62,751 nt of DNA from Phyllobacteriaceae bacterium UBA1940 (GTDB lineage: Bacteria; Pseudomonadota; Alphaproteobacteria; Rhizobiales; Rhizobiaceae): NCBI GenBank assembly GCA_002336975.1, contig DDFA01000132.1, positions 1-62,751 of the forward strand, written 5' to 3'. Each line of letters opens with the position of its first letter. The stretch's first letter is position 1. Both the position numbers and the translations under genes were made by a program. The notes under the pieces are model-generated. The model was given only the letters and a program-made list of their open reading frames with translations. It was not told where the DNA came from and did no database searches. Shown one piece after another: positions 1-9,484 of this stretch.

Positions 1-25
1 ACGCGGCCGGCCGAGGATGATCGTC

Positions 26-51
26 TGGCCTGCTGCCGGTTTTTCGGACAC
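26..51 (+). repeat. IS3 element inverted repeat, OrfB end
   Basis: Starts TGGCCTGCTGCCGG and matches the reverse complement of 1239-1264 at 24 of 26 positions; the two differences are adjacent at 44-45. The terminal TG fits the usual IS3 end. The OrfB stop codon (56-58) lies just inside. Confidence 0.9.
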
Positions 52-55
52 GAGG

Positions 56-916
56 TTAAGCTAACATAGCTTTCTGCTCGAACTCGACGGGGCTCATATA
101 GCCCAGTGTCGAGTGCCGTCGCCGGGGATTGTAGAAGCGCTCGATGTAATCGAACACGTCGGCCCTGGCGTCATCCCTCGTCCTGTAGACCTTGCGGGCT
201 GTCCGCTCGGTTTTCAGCGACGAGAAGAAGCTCTCCATCGCAGCATTGTCCCAGACGTTGCCGGACCGGCTCATCGAACAGGTGATGCCGTGATCAGTCA
301 TCAGGCGCTGGAACTGTTCGCTCGTATATTGGCTGCCCTGGTCGCTGTGGTGCAGCAGGCTGTCGGGCTTGCCTCTCCTCCAGATCGCCATGATGAGAGC
401 GTCGGTGACGAGTTGTGCCGTCATCTCGGCCTTCATCGCCCAGCCGACGACGCGTCTGGAGAACAGGTCGACGACGGCGGCAACGTAGAGCCAGCCTTCG
501 GCGGTCCAGATATAGGTGAAGTCGGCGATCCACTTCTGGTTCGGAGCCGCGGCCTCGAAAGCGCGATCGAGGAGATTGTCCGACACTGCCGCTCGCTCGC
601 CAGTGTCTTTCGGCAGCCCACGGCGGCGCGGCCGGGCACGCAGCCCGTTCTGACGCATGAGCCGCTCGACGCGATGCAAACCGCAGGAGAGACCCTCGGC
701 CAGCACGTCATGCCAGATGCGGCGAGCGCCATAGGTTCGGTCACTGCTCTTGAAGCTGCGATCGATCGCCGTCACCAGCACCTCGTCGTGCCGGGAACGA
801 GCGCTGGGACTGCGGTCGAGCCAGGCGTGGAAGCCCGAGCGGGAGACATCCAGCGCGTCGCACAGCCATGCCACCGGCCAGATGTTCCGGTGCCTCGCGA
901 TGAAAGCGAACCTCAT
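56..916 (-). CDS. IS3-family transposase OrfB (DDE integrase core)
   Basis: This 286-residue protein is the catalytic half of an IS3 transposase. The N-terminal part (about 1-110) resembles the HTH_21 region. The rve integrase core follows with acidic residues at D132 (IADFTYI), D192 (HHSDQGSQY) and E228 (NAAMESFF), giving the D-59-D-35-E spacing typical of the DD(35)E IS3 group. Its ATG overlaps the OrfA stop as ATGA, in the -1 frame. In this family the active enzyme is usually an OrfAB fusion made by -1 frameshifting, and the sequence allows that here because the frame is open across the junction. No disrupting mutation is seen. Confidence 0.93.
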   Translation of the reverse strand: MRFAFIARHRNIWPVAWLCDALDVSRSGFHAWLDRSPSARSRHDEVLVTAIDRSFKSSDRTYGARRIWHDVLAEGLSCGLHRVERLMRQNGLRARPRRRGLPKDTGERAAVSDNLLDRAFEAAAPNQKWIADFTYIWTAEGWLYVAAVVDLFSRRVVGWAMKAEMTAQLVTDALIMAIWRRGKPDSLLHHSDQGSQYTSEQFQRLMTDHGITCSMSRSGNVWDNAAMESFFSSLKTERTARKVYRTRDDARADVFDYIERFYNPRRRHSTLGYMSPVEFEQKAMLA

Positions 917-1203
917 ATCGCTTCCCTCGCGAAGTAGGCTGCGGCCTTTTTTAGGATGTCGCGCTCCGCCCTCAGCTTCGCCACTTCCTTGCGCAGCCGG
1001 TCAATCTCCTGCTGCTCCGGCTTCAGTTGACCATGGCCGGGAAAGGCATGCTGCGGATCCGTAGATAGCTCGCGCACCCATTTGCGCAGCACGTTCTCGT
1101 GGACATCGAGGTCGCGGGCTGCTTGCGCTACCGCAACGCCTCGATCCTTCACCAGCCTCACCGCCTCAAGCTTGAACTCGCGGCTGAACTTCCTTCTCTG
1201 CAT
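913..1203 (-). CDS. IS3-family transposase OrfA (HTH_8)
   Basis: This 96-residue protein matches the HTH_Tnp_1 family. A helix-turn-helix lies at about 8-50 (KFSREFKLEAVRLVKDRG), followed by a Leu/Lys-rich heptad region at 60-88 (EQQEIDRLRKEVAKLRAE) typical of the leucine zipper used for multimerisation. OrfA binds the IS ends. Its last codons overlap OrfB, and an A6G slippery run sits about 10 codons before the stop. The upstream inverted repeat (1239-1264) probably holds part of the IS promoter, but I cannot point to clear boxes. Confidence 0.93.
   Translation of the reverse strand: MQRRKFSREFKLEAVRLVKDRGVAVAQAARDLDVHENVLRKWVRELSTDPQHAFPGHGQLKPEQQEIDRLRKEVAKLRAERDILKKAAAYFAREAI
946..952 (-). 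promoter_or_regulatory. Programmed -1 ribosomal frameshift site of the IS element
   Basis: Read on the minus strand the OrfA codons are CTA AAA AAG GCC, so the heptamer A AAA AAG is in the correct phase for -1 slippage. After slipping, the frame stays open into OrfB (frame of the ATG at 916). This is the standard IS3-family way to make the OrfAB transposase. I did not model a downstream stimulatory stem. Confidence 0.8.
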
Positions 1204-1238
1204 TCCAACTCTCCAGTTCCGTTAAACACCTTATCTCG

Positions 1239-1264
1239 GTGTCCACAAAACCGGCAGCAGGCCA
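1239..1264 (-). repeat. IS3 element inverted repeat, OrfA end
   Basis: Reverse-complement partner of 26-51 with 24 of 26 identities. Ends GGCCA at 1264. It lies 35 bp upstream of the OrfA start codon. Confidence 0.9.
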
Positions 1265-1330
1265 GCTTCGGCCCGCCAAACACCGCGCACTCCCCCTCGC
1301 CCGCGCCGGCTTGACCGCCGAAAGCTTCGC

Positions 1331-1344
1331 CCGCCATATGGCGG
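1331..1344. repeat. 14-bp perfect palindrome upstream of the antiporter gene
   Basis: CCGCCATATGGCGG is a perfect inverted repeat in the 116-bp gap between the IS element and the antiporter start. It could be an operator, a hairpin, or part of a short intergenic repeat (see findings). No function can be assigned from the sequence. Confidence 0.55.
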
Positions 1345-1380
1345 AGGTCCCTTTTTGGCCGTGCAGGACATGGAGCATAC

Positions 1381-3234
1381 ATGGCAGCCGAAGCAGCAGA
1401 GCACGCGGTATCGCTGACTGATCAGCTGATCAGCGTCGTCACCCTTCTTGGCGCCGGCGTCATCGCCGTTCCGATCTTCAAGCGGCTCGGCCTCGGTTCG
1501 GTGCTCGGATACCTGGCCGCGGGTCTTCTCATCGGGCCTTATGTTCTTGGCTTGTTCAACGACCCGCAGGCGATCCTGCACATCGCCGAACTCGGCGTGG
1601 TGATGTTCCTGTTCATCATCGGGCTGGAGATGCAGCCGTCCAGGCTCTGGGGCCTGCGGCGCGAGATTTTCGGCCTCGGCGCGCTGCAGGTCGCGGTCTG
1701 CGGCCTGCTGCTGATGCTGTTCGGCATGTCGCTGGGTTTTCCGTGGACAAATTCGCTCATCGCCGGTCTTGGCTTCGTGCTCACCTCCACGGCGATTGTG
1801 ATGCAATTGCTGGAAGAGAAGGGCGAAATGGCGGCGCCGGCTGGCCAGCGCATCGTGTCGATCCTGCTGCTGGAAGACCTGGCCATCGTGCCGCTTCTTG
1901 CGCTGGTCGCCTTTCTCGCCCCCAATGCCGATCCGAACGCCAGCGGGTCGGTGTGGACCGGCGTCGGCGTGGCGGTGGCGGCGCTGGGCGGGCTGATCCT
2001 GGCCGGCCGCTATCTGCTCAATCCGATGTTCAACCTGCTGGCGGATTCCCATGCGCGCGAGGTGATGACCGGCGCGGCGCTGCTGGTCGTGTTCGGCGCG
2101 GCGCTGGTGATGGATCTCGGCGGGCTGTCGATGGCGATGGGGGCGTTCCTCGCCGGCGTGCTGCTGTCGGAATCAACCTTCCGCCACCAGCTCGAGGCGG
2201 ACATCGAACCGTTCCGCGGCCTGTTGCTGGGGCTGTTCTTCATGGGCGTCGGCATGTCGCTCGACCTCGCAGTCGTCGTGCGCAACTGGCAACTGATCGC
2301 CACCGGCGTCGTCGGCTACATGGTGCTCAAGGCGATCGGCATCTATCTCGTGGCGCGGCTGCTCAAGACCCCGCACCGGGAAGCTGTCAAGCGCGCGGTC
2401 TACATGGCGCAAGGCGGCGAGTTTGCCTTCGTACTCTATGCCGCCGCCACCTCCGCCGGCATTTTCGACAATGAGACCAACGCCATCCTGACCGCGACCA
2501 TCATCATCTCGATGGCGCTGACGCCGCTGCTGGTCGCCCTGCTGCCGCGGTTTCTGCCGAAAGAGGACGTCTCGCTCGACGGCGTCGAAGTGGTGGACGA
2601 CCTCAACGGCAGCGTGCTGATCATCGGCTTCGGCCGATTCGGCCAGATCGTCAGCCAGCCGCTGATCCTGCGTGGCATTGACGTGTCGATCATCGACAAC
2701 GATGTCGAGATGATCCAGGTCGCCGGAACATTTGGCTTCAAAGTCTATTACGGCGATGGCACGCGGCTCGACATCCTCCACGCCGCGGGCGCCGAACGGG
2801 CGCAGGCCGTGCTGATCTGCGTCGACAAGGACGAGCAGGCGGTTCTGATCGCCGAGCACATGAAGACGCATTTCCCGATGGTTCCCGTTTTTGCCCGCGC
2901 CTTCGACCGCGGCACGGCGATCAGGCTGGTGCATGCCGGCGTCGAATACCAGCTGCGCGAGACGCTGGAATCGGCGTCCGTGTTTGCATCGGAAGTGCTG
3001 CGGCATCTGGGAATCCCCTATGAGGAGGCCGTGGAAACCATCGCCGAGATGCGCCGCCGCGACGCGGAACGGCTCAGCCTGCAACTGTCGGGCGACATCC
3101 GCGCCGGCAGCGGCCTGTTCAAGGGCAATGCGCCGGTGCCAGCCCCTGTCCAGCAGCCGCGGCGCGCCGGCCAGGCGCTCAATCCGGAAGCCGAAGAGGT
3201 TCTCAAGCAACATGCCGATGGAGGCGCGTCATGA
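1381..3234 (+). CDS. CPA2-family K+/H+ antiporter with RCK domain (KefB/KefC type)
   Basis: This 617-residue inner-membrane protein exchanges monovalent cations (probably K+) for protons. Residues 15-390 form a Na_H_Exchanger domain of about 12 membrane segments. A TrkA-N/RCK domain follows from about 410, with the dinucleotide-binding loop GFGRFG near 419. A charged tail runs to 617. The length fits KefB/KefC. TGGAG at 1369-1373 is a ribosome site for the ATG. It overlaps the next gene by 4 bp (ATGA), so the two are coupled. Glutathione gating as in E. coli KefB/C is family knowledge and not shown here; no KefF/KefG partner is adjacent. An intact IS element lies directly upstream and could alter its expression. 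Confidence 0.93.
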   Translation: MAAEAAEHAVSLTDQLISVVTLLGAGVIAVPIFKRLGLGSVLGYLAAGLLIGPYVLGLFNDPQAILHIAELGVVMFLFIIGLEMQPSRLWGLRREIFGLGALQVAVCGLLLMLFGMSLGFPWTNSLIAGLGFVLTSTAIVMQLLEEKGEMAAPAGQRIVSILLLEDLAIVPLLALVAFLAPNADPNASGSVWTGVGVAVAALGGLILAGRYLLNPMFNLLADSHAREVMTGAALLVVFGAALVMDLGGLSMAMGAFLAGVLLSESTFRHQLEADIEPFRGLLLGLFFMGVGMSLDLAVVVRNWQLIATGVVGYMVLKAIGIYLVARLLKTPHREAVKRAVYMAQGGEFAFVLYAAATSAGIFDNETNAILTATIIISMALTPLLVALLPRFLPKEDVSLDGVEVVDDLNGSVLIIGFGRFGQIVSQPLILRGIDVSIIDNDVEMIQVAGTFGFKVYYGDGTRLDILHAAGAERAQAVLICVDKDEQAVLIAEHMKTHFPMVPVFARAFDRGTAIRLVHAGVEYQLRETLESASVFASEVLRHLGIPYEEAVETIAEMRRRDAERLSLQLSGDIRAGSGLFKGNAPVPAPVQQPRRAGQALNPEAEEVLKQHADGGAS

Positions 3235-3776
3235 GCGGTGCAAACGATATTGCCGCCGTCGCCGGGTTCTGGCGCTCGGCCGGGCCTGAAGCATGGTTCC
3301 GCAAGGACCACGCGTTCGACGCCAGCTTCCACGCGCGTTTCGAGGCGTTGCACTGGCGTGCGGCGCGGCGCGAACTGGCAAGCTGGCTCGACAGTTCCGA
3401 AGGCGCGCTGGCGTTGATGATCCTGCTCGACCAGTTTCCGCGCAACTGTTTCCGCGGCACCGGGCATATGTACGCGACAGACTCGCTGGCGCGTTTCTAT
3501 GCGCGCCAGGCTGTCGCAGCGGGCCGAGACAGGGGCGTCGAGGACGAACTGCGGCTGTTCTTCTATCTGCCCTTTTCCCATTCCGAGGACCTGTCGGACC
3601 AGGAACTTGCGGTGAAACTCGGCGCAGATCTTGGCGAGGACGCCAGAATCCATGCGATCGGACATCGCGACATCGTCGCACGTTTCGGCCGGTTTCCGCA
3701 CCGAAACGCAATTCTGGGGCGTCAATCAACCCCCGAGGAACTTGCCTTTCTCGACGAAGGAGGCTTTGCCGGTTGA
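3231..3776 (+). CDS. DUF924 family protein
   Basis: This 181-residue protein matches the whole DUF924 family, which is helical and TPR-like, with no settled function. Recognisable parts are FWRSAGPEAWFRKD near the N-terminus, MILLDQFPRNCFRGT in the middle and FFYLPFSHSEDLSDQE towards the C-terminus. No signal peptide or membrane segment is seen, so it is probably cytosolic. Its ATG overlaps the antiporter stop, which makes co-translation likely. This pairing does not by itself show a role in cation transport. Confidence 0.88.
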   Translation: MSGANDIAAVAGFWRSAGPEAWFRKDHAFDASFHARFEALHWRAARRELASWLDSSEGALALMILLDQFPRNCFRGTGHMYATDSLARFYARQAVAAGRDRGVEDELRLFFYLPFSHSEDLSDQELAVKLGADLGEDARIHAIGHRDIVARFGRFPHRNAILGRQSTPEELAFLDEGGFAG

Positions 3777-3873
3777 AGTCGCGCGGCGGCACGGTTGTCG
3801 CTCCCGTCCGATTGTGGCATAGGGCGCGGCTTCCAGGGCCTTGTCGGGCTCCAAATCCGGAACAGGTCAGCTC

Positions 3874-5190
3874 ATGAACGCCGCACCGCGCGTCAGTTTT
3901 GTCAGCCTCGGCTGCCCCAAGGCGCTCGTCGATTCCGAGCGGATCATCACCCGGCTGCGCGCCGAAGGCTACGAAATCGCCCGCAAGCACGACGGCGCCG
4001 ACCTTGTTGTCGTCAATACTTGCGGTTTCCTCGATTCGGCGCGCGATGAATCATTGGCCGCGATCGGCGAGGCGATGAAGGAAAACGGCAAGGTCATCGT
4101 TACCGGCTGCATGGGCGCAACGCCGGAGCTGATCCGGGAAAAACATCCGAACGTGCTCGCGATCACCGGTCCGCAGGCCTACGAGAGCGTCATGGCGGCG
4201 GTCCACGAGGCTGCGCCGCCAGCGCATGAACCGTTTGTCGACCTGATCCCGCCACAGGGCGTCAAGCTGACTCCGCGCCACTACGCATATCTAAAGATTT
4301 CAGAAGGTTGCAACAATCGTTGTACATTCTGCATCATTCCGGCTCTGCGCGGCGACCTGGTGTCGCGGCCCGCCGCGGACGTGTTGCGCGAAGCCGAAAA
4401 GCTGGCGAATGCCGGGGTCAAGGAACTGCTGGTGATCTCGCAGGACACCAGCGCCTACGGCGTCGACGTCAAATACCAGACGTCGATATGGAAGGACCGG
4501 GAGGTGCGCGCCAAATTTCTCGACCTGTCGCGGGAACTCGGTGAGATCGGCCCGTGGGTCCGCATGCACTATGTCTACCCCTACCCGCATGTCGACGACG
4601 TCATTCCGCTGATGGCCGACGGCAAGATCCTGCCCTATCTCGACATTCCGTTTCAGCATGCTTCGCCGGCGGTGCTGAAGAATATGCGCCGGCCGGGAAA
4701 GCAGGAACAAACGCTCGAGCGCATCCGCGCATGGCGCGAGATCTGCCCCGACCTTGCGGTGCGCTCGACCTTCATCGTCGGGTTCCCCGGCGAGACGGAC
4801 GAGGATTTCGAGTTGCTGCTCGACTGGCTGACGGAAGCGAGGATCGATCGCGCCGGCTGTTTCAAATACGAGCCCGTCGGCGGCGCTCGCTCCAATGATC
4901 TCGGCCTGCCGGAGGTGCCGCAGGAGATCAAGGACAGCCGCTGGCGGCGCTTTATGGAACGCCAGCAGAAGGTTTCCGCTGCTCAATTGCAGAAGAAGGT
5001 CGGAAAACGGCTGCCGGTGATCATCGACGAAACCTCGGGCCTGACCGCCAGGGCGCGCAGCAAATACGATGCGCCGGAGATCGACGGCGTTGTGCATGTC
5101 GCTTCACGGCGGCCGCTGCGGGTCGGCGATATCGTCACGGTCAGGATCGACCGCGCCGACGCCTACGATCTACACGGGACTACCGCGTAA
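3874..5190 (+). CDS. rimO: Ribosomal protein S12 methylthiotransferase RimO
   Basis: RimO is a radical-SAM enzyme that adds a methylthio group to a conserved aspartate of ribosomal protein S12. In this 438-residue protein the N-terminal UPF0004 domain has cluster cysteines C14 (SLGCPK), C50 (VNTCGF) and C79 (VTGCMG). The radical-SAM motif CNNRCTFC gives C146, C150 and C153. A C-terminal TRAM domain follows from about 370. SLGCPK and the length separate it from MiaB. I chose the ATG at 3874, since the protein then begins [16 protein letters not shown]; a TTG at 3841 is in frame but adds 11 unconserved residues. It stands alone, 97 bp after the DUF924 gene. Confidence 0.96.
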   Translation: MNAAPRVSFVSLGCPKALVDSERIITRLRAEGYEIARKHDGADLVVVNTCGFLDSARDESLAAIGEAMKENGKVIVTGCMGATPELIREKHPNVLAITGPQAYESVMAAVHEAAPPAHEPFVDLIPPQGVKLTPRHYAYLKISEGCNNRCTFCIIPALRGDLVSRPAADVLREAEKLANAGVKELLVISQDTSAYGVDVKYQTSIWKDREVRAKFLDLSRELGEIGPWVRMHYVYPYPHVDDVIPLMADGKILPYLDIPFQHASPAVLKNMRRPGKQEQTLERIRAWREICPDLAVRSTFIVGFPGETDEDFELLLDWLTEARIDRAGCFKYEPVGGARSNDLGLPEVPQEIKDSRWRRFMERQQKVSAAQLQKKVGKRLPVIIDETSGLTARARSKYDAPEIDGVVHVASRRPLRVGDIVTVRIDRADAYDLHGTTA

Positions 5191-5282
5191 GTCGCGTGGT
5201 TGAAGTTAATGCTTAATTGACAATCCCCGGACGATGCTGGGCCGTTGAGTTATTTTGGCGCTTCCAATTGGGGAGCCATGCC

Positions 5283-6392
5283 TTGCAAGCAATCGTTGCG
5301 CCGCGGATCGCGACACTGGATATTCTTCGGCTTTTCGCCGCCCTGGCGGTCGTGGGCTACCACTATTTCTTTCGCGCCGCTGCCGGTTCGCCGATCCTGA
5401 TGGACGTCGAATACCCGGCCATCGCTCCTTTCGCAATTTACGGCTATCTGGGGGTCAACCTGTTCTTCCTGATCAGCGGCTATGTCATCGCCTGGTCGGC
5501 GGAAGGCCGCACGGCAATCGAATTCGCCGTCGCCCGCTTTGTCCGCATCTATCCCGGTTTTGTCGTATGCATGACGATTTCGGCGCTGGTGCTGGTGCTG
5601 GCGGCCGATCCGCAACTGCCGGCAAGCCTCGGTCAGTATATCGCCAATCTGGCGATCTTCTCACCGGCGCTCGGGCAGCCATTCATCGACGGCGTCTACT
5701 GGTCGATCGTGCTGGAACTGGTGTTTTACGGCTGGGTGGCGATCGCCATCGTCACCGGCGTGTTTGCATCGCTCAGGCTCGAGTTCATCGCCGCGATGCT
5801 GATCGCCAGCGCCATCAATGAGGGATTTGTCGGCAGCGGCGCGCTGCGCCTGGTGTTGCTGACCGATTTCGCGCCCTTGTTCGCCCTTGGCATGCTGACG
5901 CAATATATCCATTCGCGCGGCGTCTCGCCCGAATCCATGCTCCTGGCCATCGCGGCATTTGCGCTGACATTCGCCAACGCGACGATCGGGCGCGACTGGA
6001 TGGCGGCGCACTACGGGGTCGCGCTGCCCAACGACGCCCTGATTATCGCCAATGCCGCCAACGTGGCGCTGTTCCTGGCAGCCCTGGCGGTCGGTCCGCG
6101 GGTCGGATCCTCGGCGGTGACGATCGCGATCGGGGGCCTTACCTACCCGCTCTATCTGCTGCATCAGCACATCGGCTATGTCGCGATCCCGAAACTCGCG
6201 CCATGGCTCGGGACGGTTGGCGCGGCGTTTGCCGTCATCGGCGCGATGCTGATCGCGTCGTGGCTGGTGTGGCGGCTGGTCGAGCGCCCGGTTCAGCCCG
6301 TGCTGAAACGGCTGCTGACGCGGTTCATCGACAAGGCGATCGCGATCGCCGGACGCGCGCGCCCGGCCTCGTTGCCAAGCGTCCAGCCGTAA
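5283..6392 (+). CDS. Membrane acyltransferase, acyltransferase-3 family (OafA/YrhL)
   Basis: This 369-residue protein with about 10 membrane segments starts with LDILRLFAALAVVGYH, the mark of the acyltransferase-3 family, including the conserved His. FVRIYP lies near residue 78 and YPLYLLHQHIGYV near 300. Members O-acylate sugars of lipopolysaccharide, Nod factors, exopolysaccharide or peptidoglycan; the substrate cannot be told here. The start is TTG at 5283, with GGGGAG seven bases upstream. A nearer-looking ATG at 5278 is out of frame, and a TTG at 5217 is in frame but has no ribosome site. The gene stops 4 bp from the convergent eno gene. Confidence 0.9.
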   Translation: MQAIVAPRIATLDILRLFAALAVVGYHYFFRAAAGSPILMDVEYPAIAPFAIYGYLGVNLFFLISGYVIAWSAEGRTAIEFAVARFVRIYPGFVVCMTISALVLVLAADPQLPASLGQYIANLAIFSPALGQPFIDGVYWSIVLELVFYGWVAIAIVTGVFASLRLEFIAAMLIASAINEGFVGSGALRLVLLTDFAPLFALGMLTQYIHSRGVSPESMLLAIAAFALTFANATIGRDWMAAHYGVALPNDALIIANAANVALFLAALAVGPRVGSSAVTIAIGGLTYPLYLLHQHIGYVAIPKLAPWLGTVGAAFAVIGAMLIASWLVWRLVERPVQPVLKRLLTRFIDKAIAIAGRARPASLPSVQP

Positions 6393-6396
6393 CGAA

Positions 6397-7803
<1,407 letters not shown>

Positions 7804-8643
7804 TCAGGGTTTCGCCTTGGCGATGCGGTCGAACGCCATCAAGCGCTCGATCAGCGCCGGCATTTCTTTCAGCGGCACCATGTTGGGACCGTCGGACGAT
7901 GTCGAATTGTCGGGGTCGTCATGGGTCTCGATGAAGACGCCGGCGACGCCGACCGCCACCGCCGCCGAGGCCAGCGTCTTGACGAACCGCCTTTCGCCGC
8001 CCGACGAGCCGCCAAGGCCGCCCGGCTGCTGCACCGAATGGGTGGCGTCAAAGATCACCGGCGCGCCGATTTCGGCCATGATCGGCAGCGCCCGCATATC
8101 GGAGACAAGCGTGTTGTAGCCGAATGACGCTCCGCGCTCGGTCGTCAGCACATTGGCGTTGCCCGATCCGGTGATCTTTGCGACAACGTTTTTCATGTCC
8201 CAGGGCGCGAGAAACTGCCCCTTCTTCACATTGACTACCTTGCCGGTGCGGGCAGCGGCCACCAGCATGTCGGTCTGGCGCGACAGGAATGCCGGGATCT
8301 GCAGCACGTCGGCGACCTCGGCGACGATGGCGCACTGTTCCTCGGTGTGGACGTCGGTGAGGATCGGCAGGCCGAACTCCTTGCGCAGGTCGGCGAAGAT
8401 CGGAAGCGAGGCGTCGAGCCCGGCGCCGCGCGTCGCTCCGAGCGACGTGCGGTTGGCCTTGTCGTAGCTGGATTTGTAGACAAGGCCGATGCCGAGGCGG
8501 GTGGTCATCTCCTTCAGCGCGCCGGCCATGTCGAAGGCATGCTGACGCGATTCAAGCTGGCAGGGACCGGCTATGAGCGATAGCGGCGCGTCGTTGGCGA
8601 AAGTCACATTGCCCACGGTGACCGTGTGGTTCGGCTTGGTCAT
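7804..8643 (-). CDS. kdsA: 3-deoxy-8-phosphooctulonate synthase KdsA
   Basis: KdsA condenses phosphoenolpyruvate with D-arabinose 5-phosphate to Kdo 8-phosphate, the precursor of the inner sugar of lipopolysaccharide. The 279 residues cover the full DAHP/KDOPS fold. C28 (IAGPCQLES), H202 (DATHSVQ), E239 (FIETHDD) and D252 (SSDGPNM) are the residues that hold a divalent metal in the metal-dependent class, where class I enzymes have Asn instead of the Cys. I infer a metal-dependent enzyme. It starts inside the stop of the upstream glyoxalase-like gene (ATGA), so the two are translationally coupled, and ends 132 bp before eno. Confidence 0.97.
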   Translation of the reverse strand: MTKPNHTVTVGNVTFANDAPLSLIAGPCQLESRQHAFDMAGALKEMTTRLGIGLVYKSSYDKANRTSLGATRGAGLDASLPIFADLRKEFGLPILTDVHTEEQCAIVAEVADVLQIPAFLSRQTDMLVAAARTGKVVNVKKGQFLAPWDMKNVVAKITGSGNANVLTTERGASFGYNTLVSDMRALPIMAEIGAPVIFDATHSVQQPGGLGGSSGGERRFVKTLASAAVAVGVAGVFIETHDDPDNSTSSDGPNMVPLKEMPALIERLMAFDRIAKAKP

Positions 8644-9461
8644 TCGGTTGCCTCGAAAATGAATGCGACGCCCTGGCCTGGGGCCGGCGGCGCGACGATC
8701 TGGCCTTCCCGGCGCCGAAAATCAACCGCCGCGCGCCGGAGCAGGTTTTCCACGATATGGAGGTCGGCGACCGTGAATGCAATCGCGGCGATCGTCGCCG
8801 CGCCCAAACAGTCGCCGCCGTCGCCGAGCGTGACCGCCGCTCCGCCCACCTTCGGCTCGCCATGACCGGATTCCGACGCCAGTGCAACAAGCCCGAGATA
8901 GGCGGCGGCGCCGGGCGCCAGGACGATGCGCGCCACCGACGACGCGCCGTTGGGATGCGCGGTCAGGGCGGATAGGTCGACTTTTGGCGCGTTCATGCGC
9001 TCGCAGCTGAACACAAAAGCGTCGGCGATGTCGGCGCTGGCGGCAAACGCCAGCCGGAAGGTGGCGACGTCGCTTTTCCCGGCAGCGTCGACGAAGGGCC
9101 GCGAGAAGGTCAGCATCTCGCCTGTCGCGACGCCGGCGGCGGCAAAGCGGCGATGGTCGTCCGGTGCGTCTTCGGTCGACACCACAATGGCGGATGCGCC
9201 CTCCTCGCCGATCATCTGCCTGAAGACGCGATCGCGGACGACAAAGACATTGCCGGCGCCGATCGCCGCCGCCGTCTCGGCCGGGTCGACGACCGCCAGC
9301 GGTTCGAGATAGGAATTGTCGGCGAGATAGACGCAGCAATTGGCGGTGCCGAAGGGATGGCGGCCGTCTGGCGCAACCACAAAGCCGAGCGCACCCAGCC
9401 GCCGCCGCGCGACCGCAAGGTCGGCGACCGGCAATACGAGGTGGTCGAGCTGTCTCGTCAA
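8640..9461 (-). CDS. Glyoxalase-like (VOC) domain protein
   Basis: This 273-residue protein starts LDHLVLPVADLAVARRRLGALGF, the opening beta-alpha unit of vicinal-oxygen-chelate proteins. It best fits the glyoxalase-like PF13468 group, with a second VOC-like half from about 150. Possible metal ligands include H7 and E53 (SYLEPLAVV). The substrate is unknown. It lies between the dehydratase gene (24 bp upstream) and kdsA (4-bp overlap), so the three are probably one transcript. No link to Kdo synthesis is known for this family, and the arrangement may only reflect insertion upstream of kdsA. Confidence 0.82.
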   Translation of the reverse strand: MTRQLDHLVLPVADLAVARRRLGALGFVVAPDGRHPFGTANCCVYLADNSYLEPLAVVDPAETAAAIGAGNVFVVRDRVFRQMIGEEGASAIVVSTEDAPDDHRRFAAAGVATGEMLTFSRPFVDAAGKSDVATFRLAFAASADIADAFVFSCERMNAPKVDLSALTAHPNGASSVARIVLAPGAAAYLGLVALASESGHGEPKVGGAAVTLGDGGDCLGAATIAAIAFTVADLHIVENLLRRAAVDFRRREGQIVAPPAPGQGVAFIFEATE

Positions 9462-9484
9462 GGCTGGTTCAATTCCGTCGGGAG

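Larger units (their letters stand above)
26..1264. mobile_element. IS3-family insertion sequence, complete
   Basis: A 1,239-bp element bounded by 26-bp imperfect inverted repeats (24 of 26 matching) that end 5'-TGGCC and GGCCA-3'. It carries two overlapping minus-strand reading frames, an OrfA HTH protein and an OrfB DDE transposase, joined by a slippery A6G stretch. Both frames are open and all parts look intact, so it may be active. No matching 3-4 bp direct repeat is visible at the edges (23-25 GTC against 1265-1267 GCT), so it may have recombined after insertion. It lies 116 bp upstream of the antiporter gene at 1381. Confidence 0.93.
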
